A model generated the notes under the pieces. The model was not told where the DNA came from and searched no databases. It worked only from the letters and a program-made list of their open reading frames with translations. 64,000 nt of DNA from Theocolax elegans. Its lineage: Eukaryota; Arthropoda; Insecta; Hymenoptera; Cerocephalidae. The position numbers and the translations under genes were made by a program. Below, piece by piece: positions 36,245 to 47,690 of this stretch. The stretch's first letter is position 1, and every line of letters starts with the position of its first letter. The stretch covers positions 16,649,313 to 16,713,312 of the forward strand of contig CM047428.1 in the NCBI GenBank assembly GCA_026168455.1. Direction: 5' to 3'.

Positions 36245-38461
36245 GTAAGTTGGTGCCTTCGCGATTGTTACACATCCTTCTTCCTTAACACGATGCTTTA
36301 TCGCTTGCTTTTGCTGGTGCATTGCTTTCCTCGCATTGTGTGTATTCTCGTGTTTGTTTCTCCTCTATCTCAACGGACGCACATACCTGGACGAAAACGT
36401 TTGAAATGTAACTAGATATTGAGATTCCCGCGCGCTTTTTGAGGTTATGGTTCTCCATCTATAACTACGACAGTAACGAGCGGGACGGTCAGACTTTCAT
36501 TTTTATCAATATGGCTCTTCGAGTTTCTTTCTCCGTTTAGTTTGATCTGTTTTATGTATAAGAAATTTTTATTAACATCAGCCAACATAAATAATAATAT
36601 TCAGTTTATTAACAAAAGTAACGCTTGCATAACATTTACGACTAGTTTAATGTATCTTTATGCAATCTTACTAAAAAGTCAGAAAACGAATTAAAGATAC
36701 AAAGTAAAAATAGCATCGGTTATTACGTCTCTATATACGCGTGAATAATATATAAGAATAAGTGCACGCTCTTCTTTTATCTCTTTTACTTTTCAAACAC
36801 AAAGATATAGTATACATGCCGAACGTTGCATCTTCTTCCTTATTCTTTGTTTTTACTCCATTAGCCCACAAAGAAAAACTGAAAGAAGAACTTACGAATC
36901 GTGAATACTGCAGTTAAAAAGTCAATATTGAACTTAAAAATTAAAATTTCATTCGCTTTATCAATACTTCTTTTGATTTAATCTCTATTGACGAACTTTG
37001 CCGTCTTCGTATACACAAGTTCGCACGCGGTGTTAATTTTACTTTTGGGGTTGACCGAATACGTTACAAAATCTTGTTTAATGAAATAACGTTAACCCAA
37101 TTATATTGCACAAATAAATAGGAACGGGGGGTGGGGGGGGGGAGGAAGTGGAGGGAGCGTTTATATATTCAAAATAACGAAGGTCGTCGGTGTCTGGTTG
37201 CAGTTTCGCACTCGTGGGACCGGGTTATTATGCTATAAGTTGCGGTCTCAAAGGTAACCTAGAAGGTTAAACTACCACCCTGGGGTTTCTTTAAGCGAAA
37301 CGAAATTCCTCAACAGAATGTACTGCACTTACTCTTAAAAAATTTAAATATTCTTCAAGATATTTGAAGAATCCTTTGTTAGATTTAACATAACATTTCG
37401 AGTAGAAACTCTAATTTTATGATGCAAAAATTTCGTATACAATTTTTATATACCATTTAAACTTTCACGTCGGATACATTTACTATATACGAGCATTTCC
37501 TCTTTCAGAAATATACATTTTTTTTCATCAAATTTGTTATATTGTTTTTCAATTTACTACAGCAGCACCGTGTTATATACAGAATCGTACGAAATATTTT
37601 CAACTTTTACGCTCGCACTTTTTTCTCACGTATAAACATTTACTTACAATAAACAAGAAATTGTACGTGACGTACAACAAAAATTTTCCTTCGCACCAAG
37701 TTTCGTTTTAATAAATCACAATCGCTATATACGTATACTTGAATCGTAATTTTGCGAAGTCTAAAATATATGTATATATTCTTACACACTTTGTTTTAAA
37801 CAAGTTCGTCACGTCTCACCAAAATTTCCAGGTCACCGGGCGCTATAACCCAAAACTAAAACGGCTCTTATTCCTACCGAAACGCTGAACTTTCTTGAGC
37901 TTACCTCGGTCTCTAAGCTCTATTCGAAAAAAAAGACGCATACGTGCACTAGAACGACGTATATAGTTGCGTCAGCGTTTAGCACCCGTTAGAACGAGGA
38001 TGCAACAATCGCTTTGTATATGCCTCTGAACAAAAAGAAAATGTCATCGTCGCAACACATATTCAACCGACCTAGTTTCTTCGCGTCAAGTTCTTTAATT
38101 TCGTTAAAACGATAGTCGAATGTGCTGCACATTACATATATCAATCTAATTTCAAGTGAGTAAACATTTCCGTATATTCTACTCCAGTATTTACGTCCAC
38201 GTTAATTATTTACTAATACACTTTTATATTATATACTGCATATATTGTACATGTATACATAGCTTTGCATGCGCTTGTAAGCTTTTCAATATTGACTTTG
38301 CACGTAAATAGTAAGAGTTTAGCGAGATTCGTAGATTGTACATATAGGCGACGGTGATATATTGAGTTAAAAAAAAAAACAAAAAAAAAAGAACAAGCAT
38401 AAACGTAGATAAGCCGCTAGGGCCGGCAGTGTGATTATTTGCGGCGTCCATTCTGTTTTAG
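36245..38461 (+). other. Intron 2 (phase 2)
   Basis: Starts GTAAGT and ends TTCTGTTTTAG. Holds a G-rich tract on the coding strand at about 37124-37155. Otherwise AT-rich. Confidence 0.75.
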
Positions 38462-38515
38462 GGAAAGAAACAAGATGCCGACTGCAGCCACTGCTGAGGA
38501 GTCTGCTCTCTTGGG
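38462..38515 (+). CDS. Coding exon 3 (54 bp micro-exon) of the same gene
   Basis: Acceptor CTGTTTTAG, donor TTGGG|GTAAGT. The first G completes another Arg codon and the frame reads ERNKMPTAATAEESALLG. EESALL fits the acidic dileucine pattern [DE]xxxL[LI], used for sorting of vesicular and lysosomal membrane proteins. All three exons join through phase-2 introns with no frame conflict, which is hard to obtain by chance. The rest of the gene must lie downstream; I could not find the next exon with confidence. A vesicular or lysosomal transporter with a long cytosolic N-terminus is one guess; nothing seen here proves it. Confidence 0.8.
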
Positions 38516-40775
38516 GTAAGTTTACGTTTGTTTTCACATTTTATTTAGGTTAAGCGTCTGGCTCGAGTTCAATTATAAAGTTTTGAATTCAAATGTTTAA
38601 GTGCAGATGTTGTATGTTAAATTGCTTTTCGATTTATTAAACATTCGTGATTCTAAATATTTTTAAAATCTACTTTTTACTATTTTTGATATTATTTTTT
38701 CAAGTATAGGTATATGTATCAAACGAATAATTCCTGTCGAACGTTTATTGCACCGACTACCGTTTGATGATTTCGATTCTCAACTTTATCACGTAATTAT
38801 TTGAGCCAGAATAATTAACTTAAATTTACGGGAAAAAAAACACGCAAAAGGATAACGTGTATTTCGTTATCGAAAATAAATGAAGCTGTTGTTGATTTTA
38901 AATAAAATTATTGTAGATTCGTTGTGTTTTCTTGAATTTAACAAGTATTTTTATGGCATTAGAGAGTGTTTTATAGTGTTGAAATAACCTGTAAAAATAT
39001 ATATCAATGTACATATTTCGTTACCATAGCATTTAAATAATAGTAGTTTTTAGCTATATGATTTTACGAAAATAACCATAACAGCGTTTTTAGCTTAAAT
39101 AGCAATTAACCACATTTCTTCTATATATACATATACATATAACTAATTGCTACAAATCCACAACAATTAAAGAAGGTAATTTTTGCATATGTGAACGTTT
39201 ATTACATGGATTTAATTTATGAAAACTTTAGTATTTTAAAATGTAATCTGATATGATTGTCGTGAAAAAGTTTTACTTGATATTGTTACGATGTATATGA
39301 GTTCATTGTTGACGTTGTTTTTCTAATTCTTGCACGTATTTTACGTCGTAAATATATATTTACTTATACTCAAACAATTTCAAATGTTTTAAAATACAAA
39401 CCACGAGTTAACATATTTCGAAGCAACAATATTGTTATTCCAATAAAAAAAAATTCCACATTCATATATGGTATATATAAATACAAATACGCAGACCACA
39501 TAAAATATTTTTTTCTGACAATAGATCGTACCGTACCAAATGACTCTTGAACTGGCAAATGGTTGAATAAAAGACTTTACAACTTTTACATAGAATAGAT
39601 TATTTTTCAAAAGGCCATTGTGCGAAACAATTTTTTTTTCTATATATATATTTATATAACCAATAGATTCGAAAGGTATATACATGTATACATATATAAA
39701 CAACACATACACGTATATATAGAGATACATACATAGAGAAGGAAATGTGACGTAAGCTCGTCGAATACAATACAAAAATTATTGCTAAAGAGAATGCAGC
39801 CAGTTCCTTTTCCAGTCCTCGTAATGACACGGTAGCGGTAGAGAGTATATAACGCTAAGGAACATGTACATCCATATACATATATATATATATATACTTG
39901 ACTCCCCACACATCCCTTTGAAGCTGCGGCATACGGTATAGATTACGTCTCTTTCTCGGGGGCGGTTACTAAATTTCCATATTTCTTGAGTATGGTACAC
40001 GCGAAATTAAGTTCACGGTTCGTTCCCTCGATGGATACGCAATTTTCCACCCGTTTGTTCGTTTCTTTTTTTTTTGTTCACCCACGGTCTTTGAATTTTT
40101 ATATACCCTCTCCCGATGACGACGTGTACGCGAAAAATTTAATCTAATATGCAGATGATGTAAAATGAACGAGGTAAATCGTATACGTCTCCGAATTCGT
40201 ATTGATGTTTCCAAGTTTATCATGCATACCTGTATATTCCAATTACGCATTCGTCCGTTTGTTATTACTCCCAGATGAATTATTTCGTTTTGTTTACCTT
40301 CTTCTTCTCCCGAGCGAATGTTTATAAATGATTAATTGATTTGAAAATAACGTGGATATATTGTTTGTATGTATATAGTATATTCCATTGATTATTCGAG
40401 AAAATAACGTATTGATTCGAGTAAACCATTTACGATCTTCTTCTATCCGAAGGAATCTAAATGTGGTTTAAACTAATGTACTCGGTAGACTCAAATTGAC
40501 TGACATGTCCCATTTCTCAAACCACGACTTTGCGTTAAGATATTTTAATAAATCGAATTTGGTAGCGTGTGTACGGAAATACAAATGATGCGTTTCAATC
40601 ATTTTTAATACTGTAAATATATATACTTTGCAATTCGATGAAATATTTAATTCGAATACATAATTTATGGAAGATATCTCATAATGTAAAGGCGTTACGA
40701 TAAGTGAATTTACGATTCAATCAAATATATAGATAAAATAAGTGGTTTATCATCCCTATTATCATATATATATAT
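38516..40775. other. Probable intron 3, no exon found
   Basis: Begins with GTAAGT. AT-rich with TA tracts (for example near 39880). Overlapping minus-strand frames at 39370-40250 arise from low-complexity TA/CA sequence and are not called. Confidence 0.55.
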
Positions 40776-41202
40776 GGGGTATTTCACGTGAAGTGGTCCG
40801 ATCAAAATTTTAAAATATACCAAATTTTGGGTACACATTGCAAATGTTTTTCAGAATACAGAAAAAAATTTTTAGGTACTGGAAGTGTACAAAAAGTGAA
40901 TTTTTTCTAGTTTTTTTTCAACACCAGCTGGGTTTACCGCTATTTAACTCAAAATCTATCAACTTTTACTATAAAACATTATATTATAATGTAAATTTGT
41001 TGTTATAATAAATGTGGGGTAAACCCAGCTGGTGTTGAAAAAAACTAGAAAAAATTCACTTTTTGAGGTTAGAATAACTTTTGAGCAAATAGATTCCAGT
41101 ACCTAAACATTTTTTTCTGTATTCTGAAAAACATTTGCAATGTGTACCCAAAATTTGGTGCATTTTAAAATTTTGATCGGACCACTTCACATGGAATACC
41201 GC
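40776..41202. mobile_element. Foldback element of the TATTTCACGT family, TA-flanked
   Basis: Left end GGGGTATTTCACGTGAAGTG, right end (reverse complement) GCGGTATTCCATGTGAAGTG. Each is followed by GTCCGATCAAAATTTTAAAA. The 427 bp element pairs along nearly its whole length and sits in a TA tract. The same terminal motif is seen at 11085-11864, so this is a second, shorter family member. Confidence 0.8.
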
Positions 41203-41383
41203 ATATATATAACAACGTATAAAATAATTTTGAAAAAAGGAAAATTCGGACAAATAATAGGAACAACCGCGGTCGACCGATAAAGCTTCGTTTTGAACAT
41301 TGTAATTACATATACATAAAATTTTTCGATACATATATCCGTCGCTGATTAGCCCTGGCAGCATAAATAGAGCGACGTTAAAT

Positions 41384-41388
<5 letters not shown>

Positions 41389-41419
<31 letters not shown>
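41389..41419 (+). repeat. Poly(A) tract, about 31 bases
   Basis: An uninterrupted A run followed by ATATACAG. It could be the tail of a retroposed sequence, but 41203-41388 has no recognised SINE, LINE or processed-gene content and no target duplication was seen. Confidence 0.85.
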
Positions 41420-41423
<4 letters not shown>

Positions 41424-43042
41424 CAGATATAACTCCAATGAAATTTGTAGGTATATTCTCCGATAAAACTTTTAATCATTGCGAGTGGTTTAGTCGTTTT
41501 GGTGCATTATTCTATCCACTAAGCTTTTTATGAGTTGTATTAAAGTGTATACACCTGATAGTGCGTGCACACAAACACGAATTGCCGAAATGCCTACGGG
41601 GTAGTCCATTCTATGGAGGCCAGGGTTGAAATGTCAATTTCAACGAGTTAAACGCACGGAATGCTCGTTTGATGAAATTATGCTGCGCACAATAGTCGAG
41701 AATCCAGTACAAACCAACGCACACGAGAGAAACATCATTCTGCTTGGTTTGTGCGAACTTCATCATCATCCCTCTGTTATTTCCTCTTTTATCACTTAAA
41801 TTCTATCTTCCGCAATTCTAATTATTTATACTTTACAAAAACACTCATTTATTATCTTTGGTACTTTTTTTCCACTGAATTTTATCGATCGTTACGTAAA
41901 CGTAGCATTTACGTTTTATACATTTTTTTTCGAGCAATTGCTATTTTTATACTATCTCATAATAAGATAAATTACTAATGAAATTTTTCGAGAACTAATT
42001 AACACTAATCCACTTTTTCTTAATTAAATCGTCTAATAATTTATCCGCAAAAAGCATCATATGTTTGACCTAAAAATTATCAAGACGTTTAAAAAAAATG
42101 AGTTTCACCCCATTACAACAATTTTAATTAAATTTTTACACGTAATTAGTAGGTTCTCTCATTTATTTTGGACATCCGAACGTTTGAATACTACTCGAAA
42201 CATAATTATAGTAAGCTATCTAGATTACAACTGTCTCGGAAAAATCCTGACTCACGACGAGAATTGCTGTGGATGATTCACTTTACAACTACATTCCTAT
42301 GATCGCATCTCCCAGTTGACCTAACAATTATTTAACTAACCACAAGGCAACGTGTACACACCAATCGATTTAATGACATGCTCGCTTATATATTAAAAAA
42401 ATAAAAGGAAAAACTTTTCACAACTATAAGAAATGGAAGTGAGAATATCATAAAGATAAGCTCGTGGAACGAGGTGCGCGATTGGGATAATGGGCTAATT
42501 TTCCTCGTTATACGCGACGTACGTTTTACGAGAATAACGATCGTAGGGAGCGCATCTCGAGTATCTTGGCTATCGCCAGTGACACACTGAACTGCGGGTC
42601 TCGCACGTATCCGGCGCGTAATTGCCCCTCGGCTCGTTCGTAATTCGGTATATCAAGTAAGCGAGTGGCGCGAGCCACGAAGAAACTTCAGACGGCTTCC
42701 TACAGAGGTGTCCCTTTTCCCTTAGACCACGCGCTCACCTCCTTTGAATTAATTTCATTTATAATTGATTAACTATATATTCAAAAGAACTAGCATTTTA
42801 AATCATATGTTATTCATTTCCCATGGATTTTGGCGTATTTGGATACGAATTAAAATTTTGATACTCTTTGGTAGATATGCCAAATATTGATTGATTTTGA
42901 CGTTACAATACATACTCGTTCTACTAAAAATTGGATTTATACAGCGAAATTATCTTTGAAATAGAAATTAACATTGACATTTATTTTATTTTCCTGTGTA
43001 CCAAACGTATTGGTTATATAGCGATAAATAAATAAATATATA
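41420..43042. other. No gene seen; GC-richer patches
   Basis: Patches at about 41560-41760 and 42470-42740 are richer in CpG and complex sequence than the surroundings and could be regulatory or unrecognised exons. No frame with both splice sites could be tied to the upstream gene. Confidence 0.4.
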
Positions 43043-43467
43043 GGGTGGGGTCCGATTTGTCGAAAAATCATTCAAAATGTGTGCATTGTTTCAAATGTCA
43101 AAAATTAGAAATGCACTTTTATTATTTAGAACCGAGAGAAATAGAAAGATCATTATTTCGAAAATAATGCATTCTTCAGTGTTTATATATTTGTTCCGAA
43201 TATTCGAACTTTAAAGTGTAGAGAAATAACTTTTATAATATTTGTCTACTAATACCTTGATAACAGACAATAATGTAGAAAATTATTGATCTACTATTTA
43301 AAATTCGAATTATTGCAACTAATACAAAATAACTGACGATGTTAATACTTTCGAAATAATGATCATTCTATTTTTCGGTTTGAAATAACAAAAAAGTTAT
43401 TCTAATTTTTAAAATTACAAATATCGCACATATTTTGAATGAGCCTTCGACAAATCGGATCCCACCC
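43043..43467. mobile_element. MITE with GGGTGGGGTCCGATTTGTCG ends, TA-flanked
   Basis: The left end GGGTGGGGTCCGATTTGTCG faces GGGTGGGATCCGATTTGTCG (reverse complement of the right end). Subterminal matches ATTCAAAATrTGTGC and GATCATTATTTCGAAA extend the arms over much of the 425 bp. TA tracts flank it. Non-coding. Confidence 0.75.
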
Positions 43468-43792
43468 AATATATATATATATATATATATAAATTTCACA
43501 GTTTTTTCTGTACAGCTTGTGAAATAATATAAAATATCCTGTTGGATCCAATTTCTTGTAAAGTATAATTTAAAATCAAATTTTATATTCATAAAAAAAG
43601 GATGATACAGATATGTTCTATACAATTATGAAACATATGTGTCTTAGCTTTTGGAATGCATAGAATAAAACAAAAGAATAGTTTTAAGCGAGAGATCCGT
43701 AACGCGCGTATAAAATTCTTTCATACATAGAATTTTAATATGATCATCACTAACGCCATATGTTCATTTTTAAAGTAGGCTTAAGAGAAATA
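43220..43792. repeat. Tandem repeat, copy 1, covering the right half of the MITE and its flank
   Basis: About 573 bp from AGAGAAATAAC to GTAGGCTT, repeated head-to-tail at 43793-44345. Confidence 0.85.
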
Positions 43793-44345
43793 AACTTTTA
43801 TATATTTGTCTACTAAATACCTGATAAAAGACATAATGTAGAAAAATTATGATTATATTAAATTCGAATTATTGCAACTAATACAAAAAATGACGATGTT
43901 AATACTTTCGAAATATATGGCTCATTCTATTTTTTCGGTTTGAAATAACAAAAAAGTATTCTAATTTTTAAAAATTACAAATATCGCACATAATTTGAAT
44001 GAGCCTTCGACAAATCGGATCCCACCCAAATATATATATATATATATATATATAAATTTCACAGTTTTTTCTGTACAGCTTGTGAAATAATATAAAATAT
44101 CCTGTTGGATCCAATTTCTTGTAAAGTATAATTTAAAATCAAATTTTATATTCATAAAAAAAGGATGATACAGATATGTTCTATACAATTATGAAACATA
44201 TGTGTCTTAGCTTTTGGAATGCATAGAATAAAACAAAAGAATAGTTTTAAGCGAGAGATCCGTAACGCGCGTATAAAATTCTTTCATACATAGAATTTTA
44301 ATATGATCATCACTAACGCCATATGTTCATTTTTAAAGTAGGCTT
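43793..44345. repeat. Tandem repeat, copy 2
   Basis: About 553 bp, 20 bases shorter than copy 1. The loss is spread over many single-base gaps in A/T runs between 43793 and about 44000; the rest is nearly identical. It carries a second, stranded right end of the MITE (CCCACCC near 44021-44027). The indel pattern resembles that in the 8.0-8.4 kb copy of segment D. Confidence 0.85.
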
Positions 44346-47300
44346 TTCTTTTATACATATATGTGTGTGTGAATATCGATAAAGTGTCAAGGAAATATGG
44401 CTTATAAAATTTTATTTGAGATTGACACTGTACATTACGAAAAAATGTAACTTTGCATTGACCGAATAATGCACTAGATAAAACATAATAATAGTTTTTG
44501 CATTATTATTAAATGACATTAAATATCTTGACTACATTTATCTCTACGATATCGCATTATAGCAAATAATTATAAAGTTATATCAATATGACACAACCGA
44601 AAACTAGACAGTAATTGACAAGGTCAAGTTTATTCACCGTAGATACGAGCATTCGAGAATTACTAATTTACCTAAATTTGAAACTTGTCACATACCACGA
44701 TAACCTGCTGTTAGCGACGTCTAAATTATGACGTCACAATTATAGTAGTCACGTCATCCGCATTACATCTCTCGAGCTTATTAACTTGTGCAGCACAACG
44801 ATATATCGTATACATTAACGTGGAAAGAAAAATCGTTAAGCGCGTTTCGAGATCGTAGACGCATAGAAATAAACGATTGGTTTAATCATATAAGATTTCA
44901 CAATGAATTTTCATGAAACATCAAGAGTGGAACTACATTCCGCAATGTTGAATGTAAATCAATATTCATACGCAATTAAACATAACCCTTCGACAATTAC
45001 GAGGAAACCAAAGGTACCACTTACGTCACGCGCGCACAACACACGACCATAGGTACCTACTTCAAGAAGAAACTCAACTAACCTACTAGAATTAGACGTA
45101 ATTAACCAACGTTCCTCGAGCACTTGAACAAAAAGACACGCTAAGAAAAACCGGATCGAAGATGTACTCGACGTTACTTGTCTATATATACATGAGTGTG
45201 TGTGTGCGCGTGTGTATAAACGTGTATATGTATATGTGTTGCGTAATTTCTTGAAGTGCACATTGTGACGAGACCTCGGTTGTTTGTTAATGAACGCGGT
45301 ACAACGACTTTGTAAGAATGCACAAGCGGAGGCTGCCGCGTGACTTCCGTGCTCTTGACGTTCGATTCCCTTTGTGTCTATGGAATTGAATTGTGATATA
45401 TTCTATGACTTTTACTTTTTTCCCGAGGGGGAGGATGTTGCGTTTCGTCAGTTTTATTGCTTTAACGCATTGTGTGAAGAAAAAAAAAGAATACTTTTTT
45501 CTTTTGTTTTTTTTTTTATTAAGCTAGAGTGAATTTATAGTTGAGGTCGTATCGTAAAACCACAGCAATAAGAAAGATTGAAGTGAACGTTCGTTGAGTT
45601 AAAGATTTGATTTTATATTTAATACGTTAGATTTCATATGGTTTCCTTTAATTTATTCAAATTAATCATTTCTGTCAAATAATTTTATGGTGTAATTTTT
45701 TGTTTATCGTTGTAGCGTTTTATTTTTATAATGCGATAAAAATGGTGTGACGACTTTATTATTCGTTGCTTAAATACATTTATCCTCGGGTAAATGGTAA
45801 ATTAAAAGCCTCTTTTCAAAGAGTAGTGTGCTGAAATTTTACTCCGTTTAAACGAAATGTAAAACTTCAAGCCTCAAAACAAAAAAAAACGTGAAAAGTG
45901 CCCACTTTCGAGGGAACATAAGAACGTTTTAAATCTGGCGTACTTTTATACTTTGAGAAAATAGGTGACTTTAACGCTAAAAAGCAAAATTGAATGACAT
46001 TGTTTGTTTAATCTAAAGAGTGGAACGTTTAAGGTAAAACAACAGACTACATTTTTCCTTTTACTCATTTCTAAGACAAAACTGTTTGATATACTTTTTT
46101 CACAAAAATTATGTTGTTCAGTGACCTAATTCTATTAGTAATCAAATTTTATGGATATATTGCTTTTTCTATTAATGCCGACGTATTTACTATTTTGTAT
46201 AAATTATACATAAATTAATTAAAATTATTATTCAGTTATAAAAATATTTAAAGTATATGACTATAAAACAAAAAAGATCAGATGTATAATATATGTCAAA
46301 ATGATAATAAATAATAATAAATAAAATAAAAGTATAAAAATAAGGAATAAGTAATCGTTATTTCTTTATCATTTTGCAAATATCAGATTTATTATATCCC
46401 ATTCGAGGAGATCTTCGGGTTCCCGTTCTGGTATTGAAGGTTTTTTGTAAATTGAGACCAGTGCCAAGCTCGTTTTACTTGTTGGCGCACAGAAGCCGCA
46501 ATATAAAAGTCCACGTCAATCAGGAGTGTGTAAATAATAATAATAAAATAGTAAGAAAATATATATATGTGAAGCTAAAAAAAATAGAGGACAGCATATC
46601 AAATATCCAGATATTGAATCTCTTGGTGGCGGTTAAAATATCTTGTTTTTCCTTTTTTCTGCAAATACATTGTCTTAAATATTGTCACGGGAGACGCCCT
46701 CTCGATATATGACGTTAAAAAACACAGTCCGCGGTGGCGACCTATCTCGAGTATAAATAAAATTATGGTAAATATGCAAGTCTGACAAGGTACCTGCAAA
46801 ACCGAATAAGGCCCCTATAACAATGTGTCTGACTAGGCACGAAAATGCAAAAGAACAATTGCCAGGATCATATAAATGCCTCTAGATTATTAGGAGATTA
46901 TTAGGTATTTATATGATGACCTCAAAAAGAATATACTTACTCTTATATTTCATAAATAAATTTTTTATTTGCTTCTAATTATTTCAAAACGTACTGTTAA
47001 GTTATAATTAAAAACAATTAAAATAGTTAACACTTAGTTTTAAAAATATAACTTGTAAAAATTTATTTTGAGCACACCACAAATATTTCACACGTAGAAA
47101 TATTTTTTCTTAAATATAATTAAAGTAATTATGAGTAATACAAAAATAAAAACAAATGTTTTAATTTAATAAATAATAAATAATTTAATAAATAACTTTT
47201 TTAATTTGTAATAAATATTAAATTCATTATTGAGATCTATAATTAGGGTATAAATAAGCAGTTATCAGGTATACACAAATTTTATAAATATATTTTAAGG

Positions 47301-47359
47301 CATAATACGGAGGTCCTTATAATCACCCCATTACTATTTAGGCAACCTGATAAGGACTA
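44346..47359. other. No gene seen
   Basis: AT-rich. A CpG-richer patch lies at about 44990-45370 and a 112-codon frame at 46374-46712. Neither has recognisable domains or convincing splice context. Confidence 0.45.
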
Positions 47360-47690
47360 TTCAGCGTGGCGCACACTGAGAAATTCTTGGGGCATCTTCT
47401 ACACTTATGTGAAGGGCAAATATACGGTACCTGGCGTTTTGTACAGCAGCTCTCCTAATTTTGGGAGCTCTGCCATCCTAAATGACGAAAAAGTGTTTTT
47501 TTGCGACTACAGCGCCACTTTTGAACGGTTCTCGTACCATTTTAGGGCAGCAGCCATCCTAAAAATTGTACAAATTCACGAATAATGTGTTTGGACATCG
47601 GGTGTCCTAAGAATTTCTCAGTGCAGTGGTAGAACGTTTGACTTACAAGACAAAGCTCGAGGTTCGAGATACGAGCACGACACTTTTTTC
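47360..47690 (+). pseudogene. tRNA-derived element (tRNA pseudogene or SINE head) split by a MITE
   Basis: Removing the inserted MITE joins TGGCGCA (47367-47373) to GTGG (47626-47629), which restores TGGCGCAGTGG, a fit to the RNA polymerase III A box consensus. A B-box-like GGTTCGAGAT follows at 47661-47670, about 31 bases beyond the A box as in real tRNAs. A T6 tract at about 47684 could serve as terminator. The middle part (ACGTTTGACTTACAAGACAA) resembles the anticodon arm of a valine tRNA. The T arm no longer pairs well, so this is a relic and not a functional tRNA. Confidence 0.6.
47374..47623. mobile_element. CACTGAG-ended MITE (CACTA/EnSpm-like) inserted in the tRNA-derived element
   Basis: The left end CACTGAGAAATTCTTGGGG and the right end (reverse complement) CACTGAGAAATTCTTAGGAC form inverted termini. 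A CA dinucleotide lies on both sides (47372-47373, 47624-47625), and exactly one CA is needed to restore the A box. CACTR ends with a 2 bp duplication fit the CACTA/EnSpm group, but 250 bp without a transposase leaves the family open. Confidence 0.7.

Noticed and set aside
39370..40250. Stack of overlapping minus-strand frames of 62-128 codons
   Set aside because: They overlap in several frames and are rich in Tyr/Ile/Val from TA and CA repeats, the signature of low-complexity DNA.
41203..41419. Retroposed gene or SINE ending in the 31-base A run
   Set aside because: No target duplication, promoter box or recognisable body was found; the A run may be a simple repeat.
46374..46712. 112-codon plus-strand frame
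   Set aside because: Low-complexity second half and no recognised domain; could be an old transposon fragment but nothing supports this.
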